From Haematobia irritans (taxonomy: Eukaryota; Arthropoda; Insecta; Diptera; Muscidae), in assembly GCF_050003625.1 (NCBI RefSeq), contig NC_134401.1:66410015-66474014 (forward strand): a stretch of 64,000 nt of DNA. Direction: 5' to 3'. Below the pieces are notes generated by a model that saw nothing but the letters and a program-made list of their open reading frames with translations, did not search any database and was not told where the DNA came from. Both the position numbers and the translations under genes were made by a program. Shown in pieces: positions 20,016-30,888 of this stretch; position 1 is the stretch's first letter, and each line of letters begins with the position of its first letter.

Positions 20016-20254
20016 CCCTGCCAACATTTTTTGAATTTGAAACTCGTCGGAAAAGCGCCGTCACTTTGAGAAGTTGTACCACGCCAAGTTACTACGAAAA
20101 AGTTTCTCATCAGTGCAATTATTAGGTGCCTATTTAGATCAATTTCGAAGGACGCCAATAAGAACCCCTGCAAACTATCAGAAAAAGTGCATTTTAAGGT
20201 AATTGTAGAAGAATCATTGTGGTCAAGTAAAACACGATTGTGTAGATGTTTATT

Positions 20255-20616
20255 CAAGGCATATTAATTAAAGGTAAAGTCACGAGCAATCGTGTGTACA
20301 CCCCAAGATATTTAGAAAGTCAAACTGAAATGACAGGTCACTTAAGTTGACATTTTGTGTATGTGTAGTGTTGTTGTATTGTTGAACGTTTGGACTTTGT
20401 TGTAAATTTAGATAATTATATTTAACAGTTTTTCAAGAAAGCTCTTTTATTTTTCTCCCCAGTTTCTAACACGTAGGCGAAAAGTTTCATAAAAGCAATA
20501 TTTATGTACACAAGGAATGTAAACAAACCTACTAAACGTAAACAAAGACTTTGACAAGATGAATGTCGATATTAGTCACCTGATTGCATGACTTTACCTC
20601 TAATTAATATGCCTTG
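20255..20616. mobile_element. MITE unit 1 (CAAGGCATAT termini)
   Basis: 362 bp with about 28-bp inverted ends starting CAAGGCATATTAATTA. It is flanked by the 9-bp direct repeat ATGTTTATT at 20246-20254 and 20617-20625. A 9-bp duplication fits Mutator-like (MULE) elements but is not proof. Confidence 0.8.
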
Positions 20617-20625
20617 ATGTTTATT

Positions 20626-20871
20626 CAAGGCATATCAATTAAAGGTAAAGTCACAAGCAAACGTGTGTACACCCCATGATATTTAGAAAGTCAAACTAAA
20701 ATGGCAGGTCACTTAAGTTGACATTTTGTGTATGTGTAGTGTTGTTGTATTGTAATATTTATGTACACAAAGAATTTAAACGAACCTACTAAACGTAAAC
20801 AAAGCCGTTGATAAGATGAATGTCGATATTAGTCACCTGGTTGCATGACTTTACCTCTTTAATATGCCTTG
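20626..20871. mobile_element. MITE unit 2, internally deleted copy
   Basis: 246 bp, same ends and order as unit 1 but lacking an internal block of about 110 bp. It shares ATGTTTATT with unit 1 on its left and has a third copy of that 9-mer at 20872-20880. Confidence 0.8.
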
Positions 20872-21218
20872 ATGTTTATTGATTTGATTAAACATTTATA
20901 ATTTCTTATAAATATAACATTTTTCGGTTTATCTCATCACATTTAACATAATTTTTTGCATTAATAAAAGAATGATGTTGAGTTTTAAGTAGCAAGTTAC
21001 ATATTACAGCGTCTATCAGCCAGTTTGTTTATTTTCGATGGAGACAGCGTGCCTGGAAAAATATTTGAAAAACGATCACTTTATTCTATTTTATTCTATC
21101 ATGTACATTTTGTACTTTTTTATATGCTTCCCTCATCACAGTTCGCGATGGTTGTGGTGACATTTACGAGTCTGTGGTAGCGATGAGGATGAAATGGAAC
21201 TTTGAAATTCTGGCAGGG

Positions 21219-21846
21219 TCCAACAAAATTGAAAAATGCAAAAAACTAGCGAAATTTTTCCATTTTTGGTACTTTGTTTTTTTCGAGTTGAAAAACTGAC
21301 GTTTATACCATGGCGCCATTTGCAATGTGAATTAAGAAATAATTTATTTATTAAAACTATTTGTGTGGGTTTATAACACAAACGCGGATTATATTTTTGT
21401 TCCGAAACTATACAAAGGATCAAAGGAGCAGCAGATCAATTGCCCAAGGAAAGTAAGTAAGTAAATAACTTTATTGAGTCTTATTATTTTTCATTGACAT
21501 AGGGATTGCTCTTAACGAATAGTATTATGAATACTTAGAACTATAGTTGTCTTGTTCTAATACACTTTGTTGGCGTATATGCTACTTGCTTATAATGATA
21601 ATTATTTTTGCTTGGAAAAGCATTAGTATGAAAGAGAACAAGGCTTGCTCGCGGCCTTTACGATTGCGATCGCCCAAGGAAAATAAAATGTTAATTTTGT
21701 AATAACAACCAGCAACGACCAACTTAATTCAATATCGCTCCCTGTAAAATAGCGCTCCAAGTTACCTAAATAAACACCGCTTTCTATGTGCGAAATAATG
21801 GTTTCTATAAAAAATTTTCGCAAGAATGAACATAGTACCTGCCTTT
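21219..21846 (-). mobile_element. TIR family H fragment
   Basis: Reverse-oriented copy of the element seen complete at 47065-47495 (shared CGCAAGAATGAACATAGTACC end and GGCGCCATTTGCAATGTG interior). The end that should lie on the left is lost at the A junction (21218). A LINE tail (21453-21671) interrupts it. Confidence 0.7.
21453..21671 (-). mobile_element. 5'-truncated non-LTR or SINE insertion
   Basis: A 219-bp insert in the H copy flanked by the 11-bp direct repeat GCCCAAGGAAA (21442-21452, 21672-21682). On the - strand it ends AATAAAGTTATTTACTTACTTAC, a polyadenylation-like signal followed by a short simple-repeat tail, as in LINE 3' ends of the I/R1 type. It has no coding region. Confidence 0.75.
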
Positions 21847-21862
21847 AAGCGTCAAACGAATA

Positions 21863-22041
21863 TGTTGTGATTGCGAAATAAAACACGGATAGTTTTGCTT
21901 GATGTACTTTATTGTTGAAGAGTTATAAAAAAGAAGAAAGGATATGATATGTAACGGAAGTTATTATTTGATCGAAAAGATAACGTCAAAAAGCATACAA
22001 TGTAAAGCTGACAGTATTGCCAGATTTTTCTTATTTCAACA
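21863..22041 (-). repeat. copia 3' LTR
   Basis: 179 bp, ends TGTTG...CAACA. Identical to 26030-26208. The purine-rich tract on the - strand abuts it at 22042-22058. Confidence 0.95.
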
Positions 22042-22058
22042 CCTCCACTAAAAGCTGG

Positions 22059-25000
22059 CTATATGAAAGTCAGCCCTAACATCGTTGCACACATTCTATG
22101 CCTTTCTTTTGTTAGTGGTTTTGTTAAAAAATCAGCAACCATTCTCTCTGTGGGCTCAAACTGCAATTTTATATGTCCATCTTGAACCCTTTCTCGCACA
22201 AAATGATGTCGCACATCGATGTGTTTTGAACGACTATGATACGCTGTAGTCTTTGCCAAATTAATTGCACTTTTATTGTCACATCGCAATACGATTGAGT
22301 TATCACACAGATCCGCAAAGAATTCATTTTGAAATTGCCGTAGCCATTCAGCTTCTTGCACTGCAGAAGCCATTGCCATGTATTCGGCCTCTGTGGTTGA
22401 AAGTGCCACTGTTGTCTGCCTTTTGCTATTCCAGCTTATGGCTCCTCCTTGCATGAAAATATATCCAGTGCACGAACGTCTGTCTAGAGTATCGCCTGCA
22501 TAATCCGCATCACAAAAACCATTTATTAAAAGACTGTCGGTTTTCTTGAAGACTAGAGCAGCATTTAGTGTTCCCTTTAAGTATCTAAACACTCTCTTTA
22601 CTGCTGACCAGTGACAACTGTCATGTGAATTATTAAACTTGCTCAAGAAATTGACTGCATAAGCAATATCAGGACGTGTACCTTGAACCAAGTATAACAA
22701 ACAGCCAATTGCTTCCTGATAAGGCACATTTTCTAATATTTTCGACCCAGTCTTGGTATTTTGCATTTTAACATTAGCATCGAAAGGTGTAGAGATAGGT
22801 TTGCAATCTGACATGTTGAAACGTCGAAGAAATTCCTTTGCATGAATGGCCTGATTAACATATATTTCGCCTTTTTCACGATTCCTCATTATGTGTAGGC
22901 CAACACAATTACTTACTGCACCCAAATCCTTCATGGCAAATAGTCTTTGTAACTCTGTTTTAATCATGTCCTTCAATTCGTTATCATTTGAGAAAATCAA
23001 TATGTCGTCGACGTAGATTGATATGAAAAATATTTTGATACCATTAATTTTGTAATAAATACATGGATCCATTTTTGATTGCTGCAACTTTAAATCTTTT
23101 AAGGCAGCGTCTAATTTTTTGTTCCATTGGCGACTCGCCTGCCTTAGGCCATAAATTGCTTTATTTAGTTTGCATACCTTGCCTTCAAAGTTGCCAGACA
23201 ATCCCTCTGGTATATCCATGTATATTGTTTCCTCAAGATCACCCTGCAAAAACGCTGTAACAGCATCCATCTGTTCGATATCTAAATCGAATTGAACAGC
23301 GATTGATAGTAAATATCGAATTGAACTATAGCGTACTACAGGTGAGTATGTTTCTTGAAAATCAATGCCAGGTTTTTGAGAGCAACCTTTAATTACCAAA
23401 CGGGCTTTATGTTTAACGATTTTTCCATCAGCATCTCGTTTCCTCTTAAAAACCCATTTATTTTTTATTGGCTTTATGTTTGGTGGCATCTCTACTAAAT
23501 TCCATGTGTTATTGTCCATTAAAGATTGATACTCACTATTCATGGCTTGCCTCCACTGTTTCGCTTCGACATCATTGAGGGCCTCTTCTACAGTTAATGG
23601 GTCATCAACGCCACTGGCCTCCACTAAATATAAATGGTAATCAGTCATATTGATTGGCTTCGGAATACGTGATGAACGTCTAACTGTGCCATCACTATTT
23701 GATGAATTTATCTGATTAAATGCGCTGCCATCACTATCTGTTGTGCCATCAGGTTCATAAAATTCAGCAGAATCATCACTTTCGTTATCCGTTGTGGGAT
23801 GGTTACTTTCTCCATTCGTACTACTACTCGTCTCAGCTGTTTCATTCTGCACATATCTCATGCCATCACTAGTATCATATTCAATGATATTGCCATCACT
23901 TTGTATTTCAACGTATTGTTTATAAAAACAACCCTCATTGTTTGTCTCAACATTATTAAAGCAGAATTCATCTTCAAAAAATACAACGTCTCGACTTTTT
24001 ATGAGACAAAAAGTGTTGGGATCAATAAGACGGTATCCTTTTGTGTCGTCACAATAACCAGTGAAGATGCACTCTTTTGATTTTGCGTCCCATTTTCGCC
24101 TTTTTTCCTTTGGCACATGACAAATAGCGCGACATCCAAATACTCGGAGATGAGATACATCAGTTTTAACACCGCTCCAAAGTTGTTGAGGTATATTTTT
24201 TGCAATTGCGGCAGAAACGGAGCGATTGACAACATGAACGGCATTTGCAACAGCTTCAGCCCAGAACTTCTTTGGCAAATTGGCATGTAACAACATACAG
24301 CGCGCCCGCTCCACAATTGTGCGGTTTGTACGTTCCGCGACGCCGTTCTGTTGGGGGCTGTATGGTACCGTGGTTTGATGTTGTATTCCACTCTTTTTCA
24401 AAATAGCCAATAGCTGCCTGTTGCAATACTCGGTGCCGTTGTCTGTACGCAAGCATTTTATATGTTTACCAGTCTCATTCTCTACTCTGGCCTTGAACTG
24501 TTCAAATAATGCTGGTACCTCCGTTTTTGCCTGCAAAAAATATACAAAAACTTTGTGACTATAATCATCTATAAATGTCAGAAAGTACTTAGCTCCATTT
24601 ATTGACGATTCCTCCATCGGTCCACACAGATCTGAATGTATTAGCTCAAGTATTTCACCAGATCTGCTTTCGGATGTTTTAAATGGTTTTCTGGACATTT
24701 TCCCCTTTAAACATGATGTACAGGTTTTTGTATTTTCTTGTCGTGACGTCTCCATTTTCATACCATCGACTTGTTTTTCTGTCCTCTTCATGTCAGCTAT
24801 GTTTAAGTGGCCCATTCTCGAATGCCAAATAGCAACGTCGTTTATACTGGCTACCATACACATATGACTGGTGTTGCATTCCAATTTAAACATATTGCTT
24901 ACAAGCTTAGCTTTGGCAAAAACCTCGCCATCTCTTATTATCTCACATTTGTCATTTAGAAACTTCACAGTGTAGCCTCTTTTGCTGATCTGACTCACGG

Positions 25001-25952
25001 ATAACAGATTTACGGTCAAATTTGGGACATAAAGAACATCGTGAATTGTTATATCAGTACTTTTGCCATTCACATCCAGACTGATTTTTATATTTCCAAC
25101 ACCTTCAACAGTCAATTTCTCTCTGTTGGCCACAAAAATCTCATTCACGGTTGATCTTCGGATCTCACTAAACCATTCTTTACGCATTGACATGTGCATA
25201 CTTGCACCAGAGTCAATAACCCAATCCTTCTCATTTATGGCACCTGCTGCATAAACCGTACAAAATCCGTGTTCTTTTTTATTTACTGGCTTCTTTTTTA
25301 AGCAATCGGCTGCTATGTGGCCAATACGATTACAATTATAACATCGTATTTTTTTTTTGTGATTCTTCTTCTTCTCTGCTGCAAAAAATGCGCCGTCGTT
25401 GTTATTAGACTGTTTTATATCTTGAAGAAGTTTGGTTTTAATGGAATCACAGGAAATCTTGACTCCAGAACTCTCTATGCCCATAATCATTGGAGCATAT
25501 TCTTCGGGAAGACCCGCCAAAAGAAGAGTTCCCACCCACTCGTCACTGACAGGCATGTCCACTTCTTTTAGTTTATGAGCCGTAGATACGATTTGACTTA
25601 CATATTCCTCTATACTCGCACACGATGAGAAATTCGTTGTAATGAGTTGACGCAACAATCCAACTCTACGTGTAAGTCCGGAATCTTGAAAGGCAGACTT
25701 AAGCTTGTCCCATACCTCCTTTGATGTCTCCGCATCCTCAATATGAACATAATTTATTTTGTCCACCAACAAAATAATTTTTGTCTTCGCCTTCATGTCT
25801 ACTTTTGGGTCTATGCCAGTTGTGGGATACTTTCCCTGGACGGTGTCCCACAGCTCTTCATGCTGCAACAGATTTTTAACAGCAAACGCCCATGTTGTGT
25901 AGTTCTCACGACCAATTAATTTTTCAACTACAAAATATGTGGATGCAGCCAT
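22059..25952 (-). CDS. copia Gag-Pol polyprotein
   Basis: 1297 residues from ATG at 25952, which lies about 80 bases inside the 5' LTR and is the only early in-frame start. Gag comes first, with zinc knuckle CYNCNRIGHIAADC near residue 203. It is followed by protease WVIDSGASMHM (about 240), then integrase with HSRMGHLN, the CTSCLKGK knuckle, DDYSHKVFVYF, RTDNGTEYC (about 500) and QQNGVAERTNR. RT follows with DAVTAFLQGDL and SIYVDDILIFS (about 980), then RNase H with CDADYAGD (about 1150), STTEAEYMA and a C-terminal SKHIDVRHHF. The order PR-IN-RT-RH is diagnostic of copia (Pseudoviridae). All catalytic residues I can recognise are present. It directs particle formation, reverse transcription and integration. 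Confidence 0.97.
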   Translation of the reverse strand: MAASTYFVVEKLIGRENYTTWAFAVKNLLQHEELWDTVQGKYPTTGIDPKVDMKAKTKIILLVDKINYVHIEDAETSKEVWDKLKSAFQDSGLTRRVGLLRQLITTNFSSCASIEEYVSQIVSTAHKLKEVDMPVSDEWVGTLLLAGLPEEYAPMIMGIESSGVKISCDSIKTKLLQDIKQSNNNDGAFFAAEKKKNHKKKIRCYNCNRIGHIAADCLKKKPVNKKEHGFCTVYAAGAINEKDWVIDSGASMHMSMRKEWFSEIRRSTVNEIFVANREKLTVEGVGNIKISLDVNGKSTDITIHDVLYVPNLTVNLLSVSQISKRGYTVKFLNDKCEIIRDGEVFAKAKLVSNMFKLECNTSHMCMVASINDVAIWHSRMGHLNIADMKRTEKQVDGMKMETSRQENTKTCTSCLKGKMSRKPFKTSESRSGEILELIHSDLCGPMEESSINGAKYFLTFIDDYSHKVFVYFLQAKTEVPALFEQFKARVENETGKHIKCLRTDNGTEYCNRQLLAILKKSGIQHQTTVPYSPQQNGVAERTNRTIVERARCMLLHANLPKKFWAEAVANAVHVVNRSVSAAIAKNIPQQLWSGVKTDVSHLRVFGCRAICHVPKEKRRKWDAKSKECIFTGYCDDTKGYRLIDPNTFCLIKSRDVVFFEDEFCFNNVETNNEGCFYKQYVEIQSDGNIIEYDTSDGMRYVQNETAETSSSTNGESNHPTTDNESDDSAEFYEPDGTTDSDGSAFNQINSSNSDGTVRRSSRIPKPINMTDYHLYLVEASGVDDPLTVEEALNDVEAKQWRQAMNSEYQSLMDNNTWNLVEMPPNIKPIKNKWVFKRKRDADGKIVKHKARLVIKGCSQKPGIDFQETYSPVVRYSSIRYLLSIAVQFDLDIEQMDAVTAFLQGDLEETIYMDIPEGLSGNFEGKVCKLNKAIYGLRQASRQWNKKLDAALKDLKLQQSKMDPCIYYKINGIKIFFISIYVDDILIFSNDNELKDMIKTELQRLFAMKDLGAVSNCVGLHIMRNREKGEIYVNQAIHAKEFLRRFNMSDCKPISTPFDANVKMQNTKTGSKILENVPYQEAIGCLLYLVQGTRPDIAYAVNFLSKFNNSHDSCHWSAVKRVFRYLKGTLNAALVFKKTDSLLINGFCDADYAGDTLDRRSCTGYIFMQGGAISWNSKRQTTVALSTTEAEYMAMASAVQEAEWLRQFQNEFFADLCDNSIVLRCDNKSAINLAKTTAYHSRSKHIDVRHHFVRERVQDGHIKLQFEPTERMVADFLTKPLTKERHRMCATMLGLTFI

Positions 25953-26029
25953 CGTTTTCTTCCAACAACTATTTATAACTCTTTTTACTTTTAAAACAAA
26001 ACTATTGAGCGCAATCTGGGCCCATAACC

Positions 26030-26208
26030 TGTTGTGATTGCGAAATAAAACACGGATAGTTTTGCTTGATGTACTTTATTGTTGAAGAGTTATAAAAAAG
26101 AAGAAAGGATATGATATGTAACGGAAGTTATTATTTGATCGAAAAGATAACGTCAAAAAGCATACAATGTAAAGCTGACAGTATTGCCAGATTTTTCTTA
26201 TTTCAACA
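26030..26208 (-). repeat. copia 5' LTR
   Basis: 179 bp, identical to the 3' LTR. It should contain the promoter of the element. The primer-binding site lies just inside, at about 26015-26029 on the + strand. Confidence 0.95.
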
Positions 26209-26605
26209 GAATAACATCAGTGTGAACGAATTGTAAAGTCATAGTAAATAAATTGTAGATTAACGTTATTGAAACGAACAGTATTTTAATTGTCGGGTAA
26301 TTAAAAACGCCTAAATATAAAAACGTAACAGTATTATTTCCACTGCCTCTCTTTTACTAATTTCACAATATATTTTAGCAAATAGAAACAGTACATTTTT
26401 TTTAATTTCTGCCTGAAAATGCTTTCTCAAATAACCGAGTTAAAAATTTGTAAAGTTTACCAATTTTTTGTATGATTTACCAATAACATTATTGTGACAA
26501 TTTTAGCAGTTCATCTCTGTATCCCTTGCCGAAAAAACTTCTAAAGTCGTATTTCATACTAGTAAATTAGGTAAATTGTATGCTTTTATAGTATAATTTT
26601 TGACA
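26209..26605. other. AT-rich spacer, nothing recognised
   Basis: No repeat, ORF or structured element could be supported in this stretch. Confidence 0.5.
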
Positions 26606-26940
26606 AGTGTTGGTACAGTGCGCTACAACAAAACCTTCATTCCACAGGAGTTCAAGAAGAACCCGAAGCGCACCATCAATAGTACATTATTTGTGTTCAA
26701 CGGGTATTACCAATACCGATAGACGGTCTACTTGAGCTAGCCGTCGTTTGCGGCTAGGTCAAGTAGACCGTCATGTAGGCTTTGCCGTTCTGAGTACGGG
26801 CGACAGCGGAAACGCGGGCATACTGCTTCGGCTGCGGTAACGCTGTTTGCGGAGAAGATAACACACTTTTATATCGCTGCAACACTTGCGCACAGGGCAG
26901 GGGACAAGAAGTACACGCTCAACAACAATAATTTTTAAAT
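26606..26940 (+). pseudogene. Possible piggyBac-like transposase remnant
   Basis: A less AT-rich island. One frame reads VRYNKTFIPQEFKKNPKRTIN, resembling the TxRxNRxxIPxEF motif of piggyBac transposases. Further on, CFGCGNAVCGEDNTLLYRC and CNTCAQGRGQ resemble a C-terminal Cys-rich domain. A 51-nt hairpin lies between the two. Stops and frame changes show it is not functional. The assignment is tentative. Confidence 0.35.
26722..26772. repeat. 22-bp inverted repeat hairpin
   Basis: Arms 26722-26743 and 26751-26772 pair with a single mismatch around the loop TCGTTTG. It is GC-richer than its surroundings. It might be a terminal foldback of a small element or a structured RNA; nothing decides between these. 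Confidence 0.75.
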
Positions 26941-27032
26941 TTTTTATAATAGTCTTAAGAAATTTCAAGCAAAAAAAAATAAATAAATTATTTTTATATG
27001 TAGAATTTAGTTATAAACAATAAAAACAAAAC

Positions 27033-29234
27033 AAACAAGTATATACGGCCGTAAGTTCGGCCAGGCCGAAGCTTATGTACCCTCCACCATGGATTGCGTA
27101 GAAACTTCTTCTAAACACTGCCATCCACAATCGAATTACTTGAGTTGCGGTAACGCTTGCCGATGGCAAGGTATCCTAAAACCTCCTAACACCGTCTTCT
27201 AAACTGTAAGTAAGTCCATACGTGGTATATATTAAATTAAACAAGTATATACGGCCGTAAGTTCGGCCAGGCCGAATCTTATGTACCCTCCACCATGGAT
27301 TGCGTAGGAACGTCTACTAAAGGCTGTCATCCACAATCGAATTACTTGGGTTGCGATAACACTTGCCGATGGCAAGGTATCGTAAAACTTTTTAACACTG
27401 TCTTCTAAATTGTAAGTTAGTCCATAAGGGGTATATATTAAACAAAAAAAGGCCGATTAAATACGTATATAATTCAGTTTGACAAAATTTTCTATAGAAA
27501 TAAAATTTTGACAAAATTTTCTATAGAAATAGAAACTTGACAAAATTTTCTATAGAAATAAAATGTTGACAAAATTTTCTATGGAAGTAAAATGTTGACA
27601 AAATTTTCTATAGCAATAAAATTTTGACAAAATTTTCTATAGAAATAAAATGTTGACAAAATTTTCTATAGAAATAAAATGTTGACAAAATGTTCTATAG
27701 AAATAAAATGTTGACAAAATTTTCTACAGAAATAAATTTTTTACAAAATTTTCTATAGAAATAAAATTTTGACAAAATTTTCTATGGAAATAAAATGTTG
27801 GCAAACATTGCTATAGAAATAAACTTTTTACAAAACTTTCTATAGAAATGAAATTTTGACAAAACTTTCTATAGTAATAAAATTTGACCATTTTTACATG
27901 GCTGTTAGAGGCCATATACTAACGAAATGTACCAAATTTCAACCGCATCGGATGACTTTTGCTCCTCCAAGAGGCTCCGGAGGTCAAATCTGGGGATCGG
28001 TTTATATGGGAGCTATATATAATTATGGACCGATATGGACCAATTTTTGCATGCTTGTTAGAGACCGTATACTAACATCAGGTACCCAATTTCAAACGGA
28101 TCGGATGAATCTTGCCCCTCCAAGAGGCTCCGGAGGTCAAATCTGGGGATCGGTTTATATGGGAGCTATATATAATTATGGACCGATATGGACGAATTTT
28201 TGCATGGTTGTTAGAGACCATATACTAACACCACGTACTAAATTTCAATTGGATCGGATGAATTTTGCTCATCCAAGAGGCTCCAGAGTTCAAATCTGGG
28301 GATCGGTTTATATGGGAGCTATATATAATTATGGACCGATATGGACCAATTTTTGCATGCTTGTTAGAGACCGTATACTAACATCAGGTACCCAATTTCA
28401 AACGGATCGGATGAATTTTGCCCCTCAAAGAGCCTCCGGAGGTCAAATCTGGGGATCGGTTTATATGGGAGCTATATATAATTATGGACCGATATGGACC
28501 AGTTTTTGCATGGTTGTTAGAGACCATATACTAACACCACGTACCAAATTTCAATCGGGTAGGATGAAGTTTGCTCCTCCAAGAGGCTCCGGAGGTCAAA
28601 TCTGGGGATCGGTTTATATGGGAGCTATATATATTTATGGACCGATATGGACCAATTTTTGCATGGTTGTTAGAGACCATATACTAACATCAGGTACCAA
28701 ATTTCAACCGGATCGGATGAATTTTGCCCCTCCAAGAGGCTCCGGAGGTCAAATCTGGGGATCGGTTTATAAGGGAGCTATATATAATTATGGACCGATA
28801 TGGACCAATTTTTGCATGGTTGTTAGAGACCGTATACTTAGACCACGTACCAAATTTCAACCGGATCGGATGAATTTAGCTGCTCCGGAAGGCTCCGCAA
28901 GCCAAATTTGGGGATCGGTTTATATGGGGGCTATACGTAAACGTGGGCCGATATGGCCCATTTTCAATACCATCCGACCTACATCAATAACAACTACTTG
29001 TGCCAAGTTTCAAGTCGATAGCTAGTTTCGTTCGGAAGTTAGCGTGATTTCCACAGACGGACGGACAGCCGGACAGACGGACAGACGGACGGACGGACGG
29101 ACATGCTTAGATCGACTCAGAATTTCACCACGACCCAGAATATATATACTTTATGGGGTCTTAGAGCAATATTTCGATGTGTTACAAACGGAATGACAAA
29201 GTTAATATACCCCCATCCTATGGTGGAGGGTATA
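27033..29234 (+). repeat. High-copy fly repeat element K with tandem arrays
   Basis: It starts with two direct copies (about 200 bp each, 27033 and 27238) of a block opening AAACAAGTATATACGGCCG. Next come about 14 units of a ~29-bp repeat (ATAAAATTTTGACAAAATTT...) at 27470-27890, then about seven 153-bp units to 28975. It ends in a short-period GACGGACG run (29052-29101) and the palindromic terminus ATACCCCCATCCTATGGTGGAGGG. A shorter copy lies at 55527-56178 and a fragment at 40522-40613. Because 153 is divisible by 3 the array stays open as a 389-codon frame, but it has no protein-like signature. Confidence 0.8.
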
Positions 29235-29635
29235 AAAATCAAAAAAAAAATATATATGAAAAAAAAACATGATTTACAAAAAAGGTCCGTAGGGACCTTT
29301 TCAGAACTGTGAAGTTCAGAACTGTCACTCATCGGAGGGTTAAATAATTTGTACCATTTTATGAATTCTTGCTCTGTTTTTAACCTATTTGAAACAAAAA
29401 AGTCGACATTACCCATTAAAAATATGAAAAAGCGAGTTATAAAAAATTTAATTAAAAGAACTACCTGTGTAGCTAAAGCGTACGGTATCGATTTGAGCCC
29501 GAATGGTAATAATCAAAGAAGATATTTTCAAGCACGAAAAAAGCCAAAATAAGCGCTTTAAATATGACCTTAAAACTGAAAAATATGCATTAAAAATAAA
29601 CAAAATAAAAGCTGCTAAAATTCGTGTAATATAGA
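29235..29635. other. AT-rich spacer, no gene supported
   Basis: Contains a small GGTCCGTAGGGACC inverted repeat at about 29284-29297 and short frames with no recognisable motif. Confidence 0.5.
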
Positions 29636-30440
29636 TTTTTTTATTTAATTCAAATTCTCATCGTTTTTCTATTACAATAAATTATTAGATGGTGTTTCAA
29701 GTTGTCAAAAGAAACAAATTTCCTTTTTTCTGTCAATATACTTCCATATGCTGAAAAACTTCTTTCAACGTCTGCAGATGATACGGGGCAGTATGAAAAA
29801 ATTGTCAGCTCTGTTGTTTTTTGACATATGGATCCTTGGAATCTATACCAAAACGTAAAATTTGATTAATTTCTTTAAGAGATTAGTACCCCTTATTTCT
29901 TCGGAGAATAGTATTGAGTTTTAAAGAGTAATCTTTGTCTTCCAAAGTAGATACAGAAGCTCGAATTTCTTCTAGAATATGAATATATTCCTTAGACTCT
30001 AATCTTCGAGTTTAAAATTTTATAATTGCGTTCGTCAGACTCGAAAAATTTTGCTTTATATAAGCGAGATAAGAAACCAAACAGCCTCGGTGTTAAAAAT
30101 CTTTCCAGATTTTTTTGTTTTCAATATTAGTAACATTTTTGTAGAAAATTTAGACATGTTTCCTTTTATTTTTGGAAAAACCCAAATATATGCTTTTATA
30201 AACAAGAAAGTGCAAAATATGCGTGAACATACCAAATATGCAGAATGCATATGTAATATGCATTTTCAAGCATATAGTTAAGTATCTTCTCTGGTAATAA
30301 TTTTTCTATGGGCGCAGGGTACTTATATGAGAGGTTTCGCTTCGAGAGATCTAACTGGGGTAGGAAATGTGCTTCTTTGAGGCATCGAAGTCTGCTTTCA
30401 ACTTGGCATTTCTTCACACATATGATAAGTATCTGGAATG
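29636..30440 (-). pseudogene. hAT transposase remnant
   Basis: On the - strand the sequence near 29690-29780 reads SSADVERSFSAYGSILTEKR then FDNLKHHL, the hallmark dimerisation segment at the C-terminus of hAT transposases. Upstream (29830-30000), in shifted frames, come EEIRASVSTLEDKDYSLKLN and INQILRFGIDSKDPYVKK. Several frameshifts and stops are present. Segments above 30050 may be the rest of the domain but are too decayed to read. Confidence 0.7.
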
Positions 30441-30888
30441 TACTCCCTCAAAGCATACAACGAAACAGCAACACCCCTGTCAGCATTTCAATTTTCCATT
30501 TCATCCTCATCGCTACCACAGACTCGTAAGTGACACTGCACGACAATCGCCAACTGTCATGGGGGAAGCGTAAAGTATAAAATGTACATGAAAGTATTTT
30601 GCCATCACTATTGTTATTGCCGTTTTATATTTTGTGAAACACCAAGCGCAACTAACTTCTTATAATTCATTTAAATAAAATCGATAATGAAGAGCTGAAA
30701 ACATAGTTATTTCGCTTAAAATTGTAAAAGGTATATTGGTGAACAATGTTTGACTTTCCAAATGGAATAAAGTGATTGTTTTTCAGATATTTTACAGACA
30801 CGCTGCCTCCATGGAGAATAAAAACACTGGCTGATAGACGCTGCAACATGTAACTTGCCACTTGTAAATCCCCATCATTCTATTATTA

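Larger units (their letters stand above)
20016..21218. mobile_element. TIR element family A, copy holding a doubled MITE
   Basis: CCCTGCCAACATTTTTTG at the left and ATTCTGGCAGGG at the right. The flanks (GT left, TC right) do not match, and right-hand family C sequence is missing, so a rearrangement joined this copy to the H fragment that follows. Two tandem MITE units (20255-20871) sit in its middle. Confidence 0.75.
21863..26208 (-). mobile_element. Intact copia-family LTR retrotransposon
   Basis: 179-bp LTRs at 21863-22041 and 26030-26208 are identical throughout by eye. GAATA is duplicated on both sides (21858-21862, 26209-26213). On the - strand the sequence after the 5' LTR is GGTTATGGGCCCAG, the copia-type primer site for a half initiator-Met tRNA, and a purine-rich TTAGTGGAGG precedes the 3' LTR. 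One uninterrupted ORF fills the interior. All visible parts are intact, so this copy is young and possibly mobile. Confidence 0.95.

Noticed and set aside
25970..26029. Palindromic TGGGCCCA as a regulatory site
   Set aside because: It is part of the copia primer-binding site for initiator tRNA.
27470..27890. CRISPR-like array of ~29-bp repeats
   Set aside because: Units are contiguous without unique spacers and occur in a eukaryotic repeat element.
27856..29025. 389-codon open frame as a protein gene
   Set aside because: It is the forward reading of a 153-bp tandem array; openness follows from the period being a multiple of three, with no domain and no start context.
29349..29552. 67-residue basic ORF
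   Set aside because: Lysine-rich reading of AT-rich spacer with no homology-like motif or splice context.
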